The translations under genes were made by a program, and so were the position numbers. A stretch of 64,000 nucleotides of DNA from Salibaculum griseiflavum (GTDB lineage: Bacteria; Pseudomonadota; Alphaproteobacteria; Rhodobacterales; Rhodobacteraceae). The stretch spans positions 1-64,000 of the forward strand of contig NZ_QETF01000012.1 of NCBI RefSeq assembly GCF_003129565.1. The letters run 5' to 3'. This document shows positions 1 through 8,133 of the stretch, one piece after another. How positions within the stretch are numbered: position 1 is the stretch's first letter; the number at the start of each line of letters is the position of its first letter. The notes beneath the pieces were generated by a model. The model did no database searches. It was not told where the DNA came from and was given only the letters and a program-made list of their open reading frames with translations.

Positions 1-143
1 CCCGCTCCGGCAAGATCATGCGCCGCATCCTGCGCAAAATCGCCGAGAACGACTACGGCAGCCTCGGCGACACCTCAACCCTCGCAGACCCCTCCGTCGT
101 CGATGACCTCATCGAAAACAGGATGAACAGGGGGGACGCGTGA
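1..143 (+). CDS. acs: acetyl-CoA synthetase, C-terminal fragment
   Basis: Only the last 46 codons are inside the window; the reading frame begins at base 3 and ends with TGA at 141-143. The fragment opens with RSGKIMRR, the conserved C-terminal motif of AMP-forming acetyl-CoA synthetases that holds the lysine acetylated by Pat-type enzymes, and continues with [10 protein letters not shown], typical of Acs rather than other acyl-CoA ligases. Acs makes acetyl-CoA from acetate, ATP and CoA, releasing AMP and pyrophosphate. Its stop codon overlaps the start of the adenylate kinase gene (TGATG), so the two are probably cotranscribed and translationally coupled. The N-terminal ATP-grasping half cannot be inspected. 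Confidence 0.85.
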   Translation, partial: RSGKIMRRILRKIAENDYGSLGDTSTLADPSVVDDLIENRMNRGDA

Positions 144-829
144 TGGACGGCGCAGACATGAAACCGACCGCCCCCGTCCTGATCCTGCTTGGCCCGCCCG
201 GCGCGGGCAAGGGCACCCAGGCGCGGATGCTGCAAGAGCGTCACGGCTTGGTGCAGCTGTCTACCGGTGACCTGTTGCGCGCCGCCGTGGCCGCCGGCAC
301 CGAGGCCGGCAAACGCGCCAAGGCGGTGATGGAATCCGGTGACCTTGTCAGCGACGAGATCGTCATCGCGATCCTGCGCGACCGCCTTGCCGAACCCGAT
401 TGTGCCAAGGGCGTGATCCTTGACGGTTTCCCGCGCACCGCCGTGCAGGCCGAGGCGCTGGACGATCTGCTGGCCCAGACCGGTCAGCGGATCAATGCCG
501 CGGTCAGCCTCGAGGTCGAAGACGCCGCCATGGTCGACCGTGTTTCCGGTCGCTTCACCTGCGGCGGGTGTGGCGAGGGCTATCACGACAGGTTCAAGCC
601 GACAGACAAGCCCGGCACCTGCGACAAATGCGGGTCGACCGACATGCAGCGGCGTGCCGATGACAACGCGGCCACGGTCGCACAGCGATTGCAGGCCTAT
701 CACGCGCAGACCGCGCCGCTGATCGCCTATTACGAAAACGCCGGCGCGCTCGCCCGTGTCGACGCTATGGGAGCGATTGAGGAGATCGCTGCCGACCTGA
801 GTGCTGTCGTGTCGAAGGCTACGACCTGA
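143..829 (+). CDS. adk: adenylate kinase (zinc LID type)
   Basis: The 228-residue product interconverts ATP + AMP and two ADP. The P-loop GPPGAGKGT lies at residues 17-25, followed by the AMP-binding STGDLLR and the DGFPRT motif. The LID carries two Cys-x2-Cys pairs (CGGC and CDKC), so it is the zinc-stabilised long form. ATG at 143 is chosen because a purine-rich AGGGGGG run lies about 6 bases upstream; a GTG at 140 is in frame directly before it. The start overlaps the acs stop codon. Adk next to Acs makes metabolic sense, because Acs releases AMP that Adk can recharge. Bacteria of this group usually carry adk in the ribosomal protein cluster, so this may be a second copy (inference). Confidence 0.95.
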   Translation: MDGADMKPTAPVLILLGPPGAGKGTQARMLQERHGLVQLSTGDLLRAAVAAGTEAGKRAKAVMESGDLVSDEIVIAILRDRLAEPDCAKGVILDGFPRTAVQAEALDDLLAQTGQRINAAVSLEVEDAAMVDRVSGRFTCGGCGEGYHDRFKPTDKPGTCDKCGSTDMQRRADDNAATVAQRLQAYHAQTAPLIAYYENAGALARVDAMGAIEEIAADLSAVVSKATT

Positions 830-889
830 CGCGCGACGCAACCTGGTCCTGACGGGGCCGGTGGGAACAACAAAGAGGGGGTAAAGCCC

Positions 890-1150
890 ATGTCCCAAGA
901 CAACGACAACAACGCTTATTGGTCCGCCAATGTGCGTCTCATCCTGATCAGCCTCGTTATCTGGGCGCTGGTCTCTTTCGGGTTCGGAATCGTCCTGCGC
1001 CCGTTGCTGGCAGGCATCTCTGTCGGGGGGGCCGATCTCGGCTTCTGGTTCGCACAGCAAGGATCGATCCTGGTCTTCCTGGCCCTGATCTTTTTCTACG
1101 CCTGGCGGATGAACAAGCTCGACCGTGAACACGGCGTGGAAGAGGAATAG
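890..1150 (+). CDS. DUF4212 small subunit of Na+/solute symporter
   Basis: This 86-residue inner-membrane protein has two hydrophobic helices (about residues 16-38 and 50-72) and a charged cytoplasmic tail, the layout of the DUF4212 family (small subunit of the paired sodium:solute symporters). An AGAGGGGG ribosome-binding site sits about 8 bases before the ATG. It ends five bases before the large symporter subunit, the standard pairing for this family. The transported substrate is not known from sequence; its place between acs/adk and the symporter suggests acetate or another short carboxylate (inference). Confidence 0.85.
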   Translation: MSQDNDNNAYWSANVRLILISLVIWALVSFGFGIVLRPLLAGISVGGADLGFWFAQQGSILVFLALIFFYAWRMNKLDREHGVEEE

Positions 1151-1155
1151 GACCC

Positions 1156-2943
1156 ATGGATCAGTTTACACTCAACCTGCTGTTCGTGGGCGCGAGTTTC
1201 GCGCTCTATATCGGCATCGCGGTCTGGGCCCGCGCCGGGTCGACCAGCGAATTCTACGCCGCCGGTCGCGGCGTGCACCCGGTCACCAACGGGATGGCAA
1301 CGGCGGCAGACTGGATGTCGGCGGCCAGCTTCATCTCGATGGCGGGCCTGATTGCTTTCACCGGTTATGACAACAGCTCGTTCCTGATGGGCTGGACCGG
1401 CGGCTACGTGCTGCTTGCCCTGCTGCTTGCTCCCTACCTGCGCAAGTTCGGCAAGTTCACCGTGTCCGAGTTCATCGGCGACCGGTTCTACAGCTCGACC
1501 GCGCGCATGGTCGCCGTGATCTGCCTTCTGGTCGCCTCGATCACCTACGTGATCGGCCAGATGCAGGGCGTGGGCATCGCCTTTGGTCGCTTCCTGGAGA
1601 TCGACGCCTTCTGGGGCCTGATGATCGGCGCCTGTGTGGTGTTCGCCTATGCCGTGTTCGGCGGCATGAAGGGCGTGACCTACACCCAGGTGGCGCAGTA
1701 CTGCGTTCTGATCACCGCCTACACGATCCCGGCGATCTTCATCTCGCTGCAGCTGACCGGCAACCCGATCCCGGCCCTGGGCCTGTTCGGCGAACACGCT
1801 GCCTCGGGTGAGCCGCTTCTGGCCAAGCTGGACCAGATCGTCACCGACCTTGGCTTTGCCGAGTATACCGCCGCCCATGGCTCGACCATCAACATGGTGC
1901 TCTTCACCCTGTCGCTGATGATCGGCACCGCGGGTCTGCCCCACGTCATCATGCGCTTCTTCACCGTGCCGCGTGTGTCCGACGCACGCTGGTCCGCTGG
2001 CTGGACGCTCGTGTTCATCGCCCTGCTCTACCTGACGGCCCCGGCCGTGGGTGCCATGGCGCGCCTGAACATCTCGGAACTGATGTGGCCGAATGGCACG
2101 GATGGTGAGGCGGTCAGCGTTGAGGCCATTGAAACCGATCCCGAATATGCCTGGATGGCAACCTGGGAAAAGACCGGCCTGCTGGGCTGGGAAGACAAGA
2201 ACGGTGACGGGCGTATTCAGTACTACAACGACGCCAATGCCGACCTGCAAGCCAAGGCTGCGGAGAACGGTTGGGAAGGCAACGAGCTGACCAACTTCAA
2301 CCGTGACATCCTGGTTCTGGCCAACCCCGAGATCGCATCCCTTCCGGGCTGGGTCATCGGCCTGGTCGCGGCCGGTGGGCTGGCCGCAGCCTTGTCCACC
2401 GCGGCGGGTCTGCTTCTGGCCATTTCCTCGGCCGTCAGCCACGACTTGCTGAAGGGTCAGCTGACCCCGAACATGTCAGAGAAGAACGAGCTGCTAGCCG
2501 CGCGTATCTCGATGGCGGCCGCGATCGTCGTCGCCGTGATCCTGGGTCTGAATCCCCCGGGCTTCGCCGCCCAGACCGTGGCCCTGGCCTTCGGCCTGGC
2601 AGCGGCCTCGATCTTCCCGGCGCTGATGATGGGGATCTTCTCGACCCGCATCAACAATTCGGGCGCCGTGGCCGGCATGCTGGCCGGTCTGATCGTGACC
2701 CTGCTCTACATCTTCCTGCACAAGGGCTGGTTCTTCATCCCGGACACCAATTCGTTCACGGATGCTGACCCGCTGCTGGGCCCGATCAAGTCCACCTCGT
2801 TCGGTGCGATCGGTGCCGCGGTCAACTTCGCCGTCGCCTACGTGGTGTCCGGCATGACCAAGGAAACCCCGCAGGAGATCAAGGACCTTGTCCAGAGCGT
2901 CCGCATCCCGCGTGGGGCCGGCGGCGCCGTCGACGGGCACTAA
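1156..2943 (+). CDS. Na+/solute symporter large subunit (SSS family, VC_2705-like)
   Basis: The 595-residue protein belongs to the sodium:solute symporter (SLC5-like) family in its VC_2705-type branch, recognised by its DUF4212 partner and by segments such as STSEFYAAGRGV near the N terminus and the repeated hydrophobic helices. Around residues 310-390 a hydrophilic insert breaks the helices, and it contains DKNGDGRI at residues 347-354, which reads like an EF-hand or dockerin calcium loop. A GAGGAATAGGA ribosome-binding region precedes the ATG. A rho-independent terminator candidate follows the stop, so acs-adk-DUF4212-symporter could be one transcript. Acetate or another carboxylate is a plausible but unproven substrate. 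Confidence 0.88.
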   Translation: MDQFTLNLLFVGASFALYIGIAVWARAGSTSEFYAAGRGVHPVTNGMATAADWMSAASFISMAGLIAFTGYDNSSFLMGWTGGYVLLALLLAPYLRKFGKFTVSEFIGDRFYSSTARMVAVICLLVASITYVIGQMQGVGIAFGRFLEIDAFWGLMIGACVVFAYAVFGGMKGVTYTQVAQYCVLITAYTIPAIFISLQLTGNPIPALGLFGEHAASGEPLLAKLDQIVTDLGFAEYTAAHGSTINMVLFTLSLMIGTAGLPHVIMRFFTVPRVSDARWSAGWTLVFIALLYLTAPAVGAMARLNISELMWPNGTDGEAVSVEAIETDPEYAWMATWEKTGLLGWEDKNGDGRIQYYNDANADLQAKAAENGWEGNELTNFNRDILVLANPEIASLPGWVIGLVAAGGLAAALSTAAGLLLAISSAVSHDLLKGQLTPNMSEKNELLAARISMAAAIVVAVILGLNPPGFAAQTVALAFGLAAASIFPALMMGIFSTRINNSGAVAGMLAGLIVTLLYIFLHKGWFFIPDTNSFTDADPLLGPIKSTSFGAIGAAVNFAVAYVVSGMTKETPQEIKDLVQSVRIPRGAGGAVDGH

Positions 2944-2993
2944 GAAAGGGCTCGGGGCGCGCGCGCTTTTGCAGCGCCCCGTATTCCAAGATC

Positions 2994-3026
2994 GTCCTGT
3001 CCGCGTCATAGTGGGCAGGACTTTTT
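2994..3026 (+). terminator. rho-independent terminator after symporter
   Basis: A 9-pair stem (GTCCTGTCC with GGGCAGGAC, one G-U pair) with a 10-base loop is followed directly by TTTTT. It would end the acs-adk-symporter transcript and separate it from the DUF294 gene that starts 18 bases later. A second G+C-rich stem without a T-run (2953-2981) lies just upstream. Confidence 0.7.
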
Positions 3027-3044
3027 CCTAGAAGGCACATCGCC

Positions 3045-4865
3045 ATGCCTCTGCCGACCCAGCTGATCCAGTTCCTTGCCTCGGTGCACCCCTATGACAG
3101 CCTGCCGGATGCAGCGCTGGATGACTTGGCGCAGGTGGCCCAATCCGAGGAGTTCGCAAAAGGCGACACGGTTTTCGCGGTCGGGGAAAAGGTTCGCAAT
3201 CTCTACGTGATCGCCGAGGGCGAGATCGAGATCACCGACGAAGCCGGCGTTCAACTGTCCATTCTGGGCCCCCGGAATTCCTTTGGAGAGCGCGCCCTGC
3301 TGCGTGGCGACGCGGCGAGCCGGACCGCCACGGTGCAGGCCCCGGCCAGGATGATCAGCATCCCGGCCGCGACGTTCTTCGACCTGATCGAGACCCATGC
3401 TCCGGTGGCCCGCTTCTTTGACCGCCGCCGCCCCGAACGAGCCGGCGGCAACGACGTGGCCACCCTGCCGGTCGAACGTCTGATGACGCGGGATCCGGTC
3501 ACCTGCACGCCCGACACGCCGATCCGTGACGCGGCCCGGCAGATGCATGAGCGGCACATTTCCTCGATCTGCGTCAATGACGAAGGCGCCTTCCGTGGCA
3601 TCGTCACCCTGCGCGATCTCAATGGCCGGGTTATCGTTGGCGGCGCCGATGCCGCCGGGCCGGTCTCGGATATCATGACCGAGGCACCGCTGGCACTGAG
3701 TCCCAAGGCGTTGGTGACGGATGTTCTGCACCTGATGGTCGAGCGCGGCATCGGCCACGTTCCCATCGTCGAAGACAACAGGCTTCTGGGTATAGTCACT
3801 CAAACGGACCTGACCCGCGCCCAGGCCATGTCCTCGGCCGATATCGTGGGCAGCGTCGCCAAGGCCGCCGATGCCGGTGAAATGGCGCGCGCCACGGCAC
3901 AGATCCCCAAGCTGCTGGTGCAGCTGGTTGAAACCGGCAACCGGCACGAGGTCGTCACCCGCCTGATCACCGATATTGCCGATACCGCCACCCGGCGCCT
4001 GCTGGCCCTGGCAGAGTCAAAGCTGGGTCCGGCGCCAGTGCCCTACCTGTGGCTGGCCTGCGGGTCGCAAGGCCGGCAGGAACAGACCGGCGTATCGGAC
4101 CAGGACAACTGCCTGATCCTTTCCGACGACGTGACCGATGCGGACATGCCCTATTTCGCCGACCTCGCCAAATTCGTCAGCGATGGGCTGGACCGCTGCG
4201 GCTACTTCTATTGCCCCGGCGACATGATGGCCACGAACCCGCGATGGTGCCAGCCCATGAGTGTCTGGCGCGACTATTTCGAAGGCTGGATCGCCAAGCC
4301 CGATCCCGAGGCGCAAATGCTGGCCTCGGTCATGTTCGACCTGCGCCCCATCGGCGGCGACGAAAGCCTCTTCGAAGGGTTGCAGACCGAGACACTCAAG
4401 GCGGCGGCCAGGAACTCGATCTTCACCGCGCACATGATTTCCAACTCTCTCAAGCACCAGCCGCCGCTTGGCCTGCTGCGCGGGTTGGCGACGATCCGGT
4501 CGGGTGAACACCGCAACCAGCTGGACCTGAAGCATAACGGTGTCGTGCCGGTGGTGGACCTTGGTCGCGTCTATACCTTGCAGGGACAGTTGCCACAGGT
4601 GAACACCCGCGCCCGGATCGAGGCCGCGATCGCGGCCGGTGCGGTATCGAAATCGGGCGGCGCCGACCTGTTGGATGCCTATGACCTGATCGCCACCATG
4701 CGGCTGGAACACCAAGCGGCGCAGATCAAGGCAGGCGAGCCGCCCTCCAACTATCTCGACCCGTCCGACCTGTCCGATTTCGAGCGCAGCCACCTCCGCG
4801 ACGCCTTCGTTGTGGTCAAGACCATGCAATCCGCCGTTGGGTCCGGCAAAGGTGCGATAGGATAA
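3045..4865 (+). CDS. cNMP-binding / CBS / DUF294 nucleotidyltransferase
   Basis: The 606-residue cytoplasmic protein has a cyclic-nucleotide-binding-like domain (about residues 10-125), a CBS pair (about 145-270, with MTRDPVTCTPDTP and MTEAPLALSPKA at the repeat starts), a DUF294 nucleotidyltransferase core (about 290-440) and a DUF294 C-terminal helical domain. The nucleotidyltransferase signature GSQGRQEQ followed by SDQDN supplies the Gly-Ser and acidic metal ligands, as in GlnD-type enzymes. An AAGG lies 9 bases before the ATG. The family is often beside DUF4212 symporters, which suggests it senses nucleotide state and regulates or modifies a partner in acetate or solute use; the target is unknown. 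Confidence 0.85.
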   Translation: MPLPTQLIQFLASVHPYDSLPDAALDDLAQVAQSEEFAKGDTVFAVGEKVRNLYVIAEGEIEITDEAGVQLSILGPRNSFGERALLRGDAASRTATVQAPARMISIPAATFFDLIETHAPVARFFDRRRPERAGGNDVATLPVERLMTRDPVTCTPDTPIRDAARQMHERHISSICVNDEGAFRGIVTLRDLNGRVIVGGADAAGPVSDIMTEAPLALSPKALVTDVLHLMVERGIGHVPIVEDNRLLGIVTQTDLTRAQAMSSADIVGSVAKAADAGEMARATAQIPKLLVQLVETGNRHEVVTRLITDIADTATRRLLALAESKLGPAPVPYLWLACGSQGRQEQTGVSDQDNCLILSDDVTDADMPYFADLAKFVSDGLDRCGYFYCPGDMMATNPRWCQPMSVWRDYFEGWIAKPDPEAQMLASVMFDLRPIGGDESLFEGLQTETLKAAARNSIFTAHMISNSLKHQPPLGLLRGLATIRSGEHRNQLDLKHNGVVPVVDLGRVYTLQGQLPQVNTRARIEAAIAAGAVSKSGGADLLDAYDLIATMRLEHQAAQIKAGEPPSNYLDPSDLSDFERSHLRDAFVVVKTMQSAVGSGKGAIG

Positions 4866-4868
4866 ACC

Positions 4869-5387
4869 ATGTTTCTTGAACTGATCGCCACAGTCTTCGC
4901 AGGGATCGCCTGTGCGGGTATCGTCATGGTCGTGAACCTCATGACAGGGCGCCGTTTGCCGCGCTGGCTGATGCCCGTTGCCGCCGGTGCGGGCATGATC
5001 GCGATGACGATCTCGAACGAATACACATGGTTCGACCGCACCGCAGAGCGCCTGCCCGAGGATGTTGTGATCGCCACCACCGTCGAGGAAAAGGGCTGGC
5101 TGCGCCCGTGGACCCGGATCTGGCCCTATACCAAGCGCTTTGCCGCCGTGGATACCGGCACCATGCGTCGCAATTCCGCGCTGCCCGGCCAACGCATGGC
5201 CGACCTCTATTTCTTCGGCCGCTGGTCCCCTGTCAGCCAGGCGCCGATGCTGTTCGATTGCAATGCGGGCCGTTCGGCCCTTCTGATCGATGGCGCCGCC
5301 TTTGCCGAGGACGGCAGCGTCGCGGATGCCGACTGGGAAGCCATGCCCGAAGACGACCCTATCCTGAGACTTGTCTGCGAGACCTGA
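4869..5387 (+). CDS. conserved membrane-anchored protein of unknown function
   Basis: A 172-residue protein starting three bases after the DUF294 gene. It has two N-terminal hydrophobic helices (about residues 3-23 and 36-52) and a hydrophilic C-terminal domain of about 120 residues rich in Trp, Arg and acidic residues, probably periplasmic. I do not recognise a named family. Position between the nucleotidyltransferase and the exonuclease, with almost no spacing on either side, indicates one operon and a shared role. Confidence 0.7.
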   Translation: MFLELIATVFAGIACAGIVMVVNLMTGRRLPRWLMPVAAGAGMIAMTISNEYTWFDRTAERLPEDVVIATTVEEKGWLRPWTRIWPYTKRFAAVDTGTMRRNSALPGQRMADLYFFGRWSPVSQAPMLFDCNAGRSALLIDGAAFAEDGSVADADWEAMPEDDPILRLVCET

Positions 5388-5388
5388 C

Positions 5389-6801
5389 ATGCTGACCCGC
5401 CTTGGCCTGCGCCTGCGCATTTTCCTGTTCTTCTGCCTGCTGGCGGCGGGCGGGGCGGCGCTGGCGGGCGGCGCGCTCTGGTTGGGGTGGTCACGTGCCG
5501 AAGCGACGCTGCCGACCGCGCCTTTCGTTACGGCCTTTATCGTCTTCGCCTTCGTCAATACCGGGCTGGCGCTGGGCGTGTGGCTATTGTTCGACGAATA
5601 CGTCGCGAAACCGATCAACACGCTTTCCGCTGCGCTGCGTCTTCGGGCCCATTCCGGTATCGACAGCGAGGTCGATGCCGAAGCCGCGCGCTATCTGGGC
5701 GACCTTGCGCCCGCCGCGCAGGCCCTGACCGAGAGTTTCAGCAGCTCGGTGATGGATTCCGCGGCACATGTCGCCCATGAAACCCAGCGCCTGCGCGCGG
5801 AAAGCGAACGGCTGACCGCGCTGCTGACGGAAATGCCGCTGGCCACGATCCTGTTGAACCCGTCGCTGGAGATCGTGCTTTACGATGCGCAGGCCGCCGG
5901 CATCCTGTCGCTGGTCGCACCGCCGCGCCTGAAAGCCCCCCTTTCGGACTACTACGAGCTGACCACGCTGCGCGCGGCCATGGAAAGGCTGTCCCCGGAC
6001 CAACCAGAAGTCGCGTTCGAGTTACAGGACACCGCCCGCGGCACGGCCTATGATGCCCGGCTCAAGGCGTTGGGCAAGGATGGCTACATGGTCTTCGTCG
6101 AGATCACCGCCCATGACAGCCCGCGCCCTGCCCCGCGCCCGCTGGTTTTCGATTTCGACCTGATGACGACCACCAAAACGCAGGAAATCTCCGATACCTC
6201 GTTGCGCGATCTGTGTTTCGTGCCCTTCGATACCGAAACCACGGGGCTGTCGGTGGAAAAGGATGCCATCGTGCAGGTCGGCGCGGTCCGGATTTTGAAC
6301 GGCCGTATCGTCGAAGGCGAAGCGATCGACAGCTATGTCAATCCGGGCCGGCCGATCCCGCCGGCCTCGACAAGGATTCACAAGGTCAGCGACGATCACG
6401 TGGCCGGTGCGCCTGGGGTCGCAGAGGTGGGCCGCGCCCTGCACCATTTCGCCCGCGACTCGGTGCTCGTCGCTCATAACGCGCCCTTCGATATTGGACT
6501 CCTGCGCAAATTCGCCCCCGAGATGGGGGTCGAGTGGACCCATCCGGTGGTCGATACGGTGCTGTTGTCGGCCGTCGTTTTCGGCACCAACGAAGACCAT
6601 TCTCTGGACGCGCTGTGCGACAGGTTGGCGGTCTCCATCCCGCCAGAGCTGCGCCACACCGCCATGGGCGATGCCCGTGCCACCGCCGAGGCGCTGGTGA
6701 AGCTGCTGCCCCTTCTCGAAGGCAAAGGCATCAAGACATTCGGCCAGTTGGTGCAGGAAACCAGCCGCCACGGCCGGCTGTTGGAAGACCTGAACGGCTA
6801 G
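5389..6801 (+). CDS. membrane-anchored DEDDh 3'-5' exonuclease (DnaQ-like)
   Basis: The 470-residue protein has two N-terminal membrane helices (about residues 7-28 and 42-66), a linker with a possible HAMP/PAS-like stretch (about 70-230), and a C-terminal DnaQ/RNase T-type exonuclease. The catalytic set is visible: FDTETTG (Exo I, about residue 280), HNAPFDIG (Exo II) and HTAMGDARAT (Exo III with the DEDDh histidine). The ATG at 5389 begins one base after the preceding stop; an in-frame TTG at 5371 is less likely. The family is usually called DNA polymerase III epsilon-like, but a membrane anchor argues against a proofreading role. Likely cotranscribed with the DUF294 gene. Confidence 0.85.
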   Translation: MLTRLGLRLRIFLFFCLLAAGGAALAGGALWLGWSRAEATLPTAPFVTAFIVFAFVNTGLALGVWLLFDEYVAKPINTLSAALRLRAHSGIDSEVDAEAARYLGDLAPAAQALTESFSSSVMDSAAHVAHETQRLRAESERLTALLTEMPLATILLNPSLEIVLYDAQAAGILSLVAPPRLKAPLSDYYELTTLRAAMERLSPDQPEVAFELQDTARGTAYDARLKALGKDGYMVFVEITAHDSPRPAPRPLVFDFDLMTTTKTQEISDTSLRDLCFVPFDTETTGLSVEKDAIVQVGAVRILNGRIVEGEAIDSYVNPGRPIPPASTRIHKVSDDHVAGAPGVAEVGRALHHFARDSVLVAHNAPFDIGLLRKFAPEMGVEWTHPVVDTVLLSAVVFGTNEDHSLDALCDRLAVSIPPELRHTAMGDARATAEALVKLLPLLEGKGIKTFGQLVQETSRHGRLLEDLNG

Positions 6802-6802
6802 G

Positions 6803-7402
6803 CTACCACATCCGGCCTTTTGCATAATCCGGATAGGTAACATCGTAGGTTTCCCCGTCGAAATCCGGCTCGACCTCTTTCAGGAAAGCGCCCGCACTCG
6901 GCAACCCCGCGGAATCGTCGCGCGACCAGAGGCCGGCGCGCATGACCGCCTTGGCACATTGGAAATAGGCCTCGTCGAGTGTCACCACCGTTACCGTCTT
7001 GGGGTGCCGACCCTTCTGCTCGAACTGCTCCGTTAAGGATGGATCCGCCGTGACCACGGCACGGCCATTAACCCGCACCACGTTGTCCGACCCCAGCACC
7101 AGGAACATCAGGCTGACGCGCGGATCTCGGACGATGTTGCGCAGATTGTCCAGCCGGTTGTTGCCTTTCCAGTCGGGTAGCAGAAGCGTGCGGTCATCGG
7201 CGATCTTCACCACCGGGCCGTCATCGCCACGCGGCGTGGAGTCGGTCCCCTCCGGTCCGACCGTGGACAGGATCACGAAGCGGCTGGCCCCGATCCATTT
7301 GCGATAGGCCGGGGTCAGCCGGGTGACGACCTTGGTCAGAGACCGGGGCGACGGGGCGCCATAGATCGCATCGAGCGCATCGAGGGTCTCAATCCGGGTC
7401 AT
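6803..7402 (-). CDS. pyridoxamine 5'-phosphate oxidase-like FMN-binding protein
   Basis: The 199-residue product looks like a PNPOx split-barrel flavoprotein of the MSMEG_1061 type. Supporting segments are FVILSTVGPEGTDSTPRGD (FMN phosphate region), LLLPDWKGNNRLDNLRNI and FLVLGSDNVVRVNGRA, which are standard for this subfamily. Such proteins bind FMN or F420-like cofactors in the cytoplasm; the substrate is not predictable, and it is not expected to be the vitamin B6 enzyme PdxH. The start overlaps the plsC stop by four bases (ATGA). It ends one base from the convergent exonuclease gene. Confidence 0.85.
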   Translation of the reverse strand: MTRIETLDALDAIYGAPSPRSLTKVVTRLTPAYRKWIGASRFVILSTVGPEGTDSTPRGDDGPVVKIADDRTLLLPDWKGNNRLDNLRNIVRDPRVSLMFLVLGSDNVVRVNGRAVVTADPSLTEQFEQKGRHPKTVTVVTLDEAYFQCAKAVMRAGLWSRDDSAGLPSAGAFLKEVEPDFDGETYDVTYPDYAKGRMW

Positions 7403-8133
7403 GTTTCGATCTCCTTGAGCCCAGCCTCGGCCATCAGGGCGTTGGACCGCTCCTCGACCTCATGCTCCAGCCTGTTCATGAAATCACGGCCTGTCAGGCC
7501 CTGTGGTATCGGATCGAGGAATTCGACCACCGCGGTTCCGGGCCGCCGCATGATTCCCTTGCGCGGCCAGAACAGGCCGACATTGCAGGCCACGGGGACG
7601 CAGGGCTGGCCCAGTTCGGAATAGAGAACGGATGAGCCGACCTTGTAGGGTGCCTTGACGCCCGGTGGAATGCGCGTGCCCTGGGGGTAGATGATCAACT
7701 GGCCCGGGTCGGCCCGGCCCGCCTCGACATCGGCGACCATGCGTTGAACGGCCTGCGCCCGTTTACCCCGATCAACCGGGACACAACCGATGCGCAGCGC
7801 GTACCAGCCCAGGATCGGTGCTTTGGTCAATTCCTTTTTCATGATGAACTTGCCACGCGGCACGCTGGAATAAATCAGGATGATGTCGAGGAAACTCTGG
7901 TGCTTGGCGGCGATCAGGCATTCGCCGGTAGGGGGCGTGCCGCGCACCTCGGTCCGGATGCCGACCATCCACGGAGCAGTCCATTTCACGAAACGGCACC
8001 AGGCATGGCAGGCGGCGATGGCCCCGTCCCGGCTGCGCAGGGCGGCAGGCAGATAGATCAGGCCATAGGGGATCATGGCGAAATAGATCACCACCACAAA
8101 AACGAAAGACCGAAGCCACTGGATGAATTGCAT
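7399..8133 (-). CDS. plsC: 1-acyl-sn-glycerol-3-phosphate acyltransferase
   Basis: The 244-residue membrane-bound enzyme adds the second acyl chain to lysophosphatidic acid. The HX4D motif is seen in AAKHQSFLDI, and the substrate-binding motif in IIYPQGTRIPPG (EGTR-type). The N terminus is a hydrophobic helix. The ATG at 8133 is chosen because it overlaps the ftsX stop (TGATG) and starts directly with MQFIQWLRSF; an upstream extension would run into ftsX. Coupling to ftsEX puts phospholipid synthesis with division genes, an order seen across this group. Confidence 0.9.
   Translation of the reverse strand: MQFIQWLRSFVFVVVIYFAMIPYGLIYLPAALRSRDGAIAACHAWCRFVKWTAPWMVGIRTEVRGTPPTGECLIAAKHQSFLDIILIYSSVPRGKFIMKKELTKAPILGWYALRIGCVPVDRGKRAQAVQRMVADVEAGRADPGQLIIYPQGTRIPPGVKAPYKVGSSVLYSELGQPCVPVACNVGLFWPRKGIMRRPGTAVVEFLDPIPQGLTGRDFMNRLEHEVEERSNALMAEAGLKEIET

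Noticed and set aside
4017-5621. Long antisense frame across the DUF294 and following genes
   Set aside because: Composition artefact of third-position G/C; no motif, no ribosome-binding site, and it covers three real genes.
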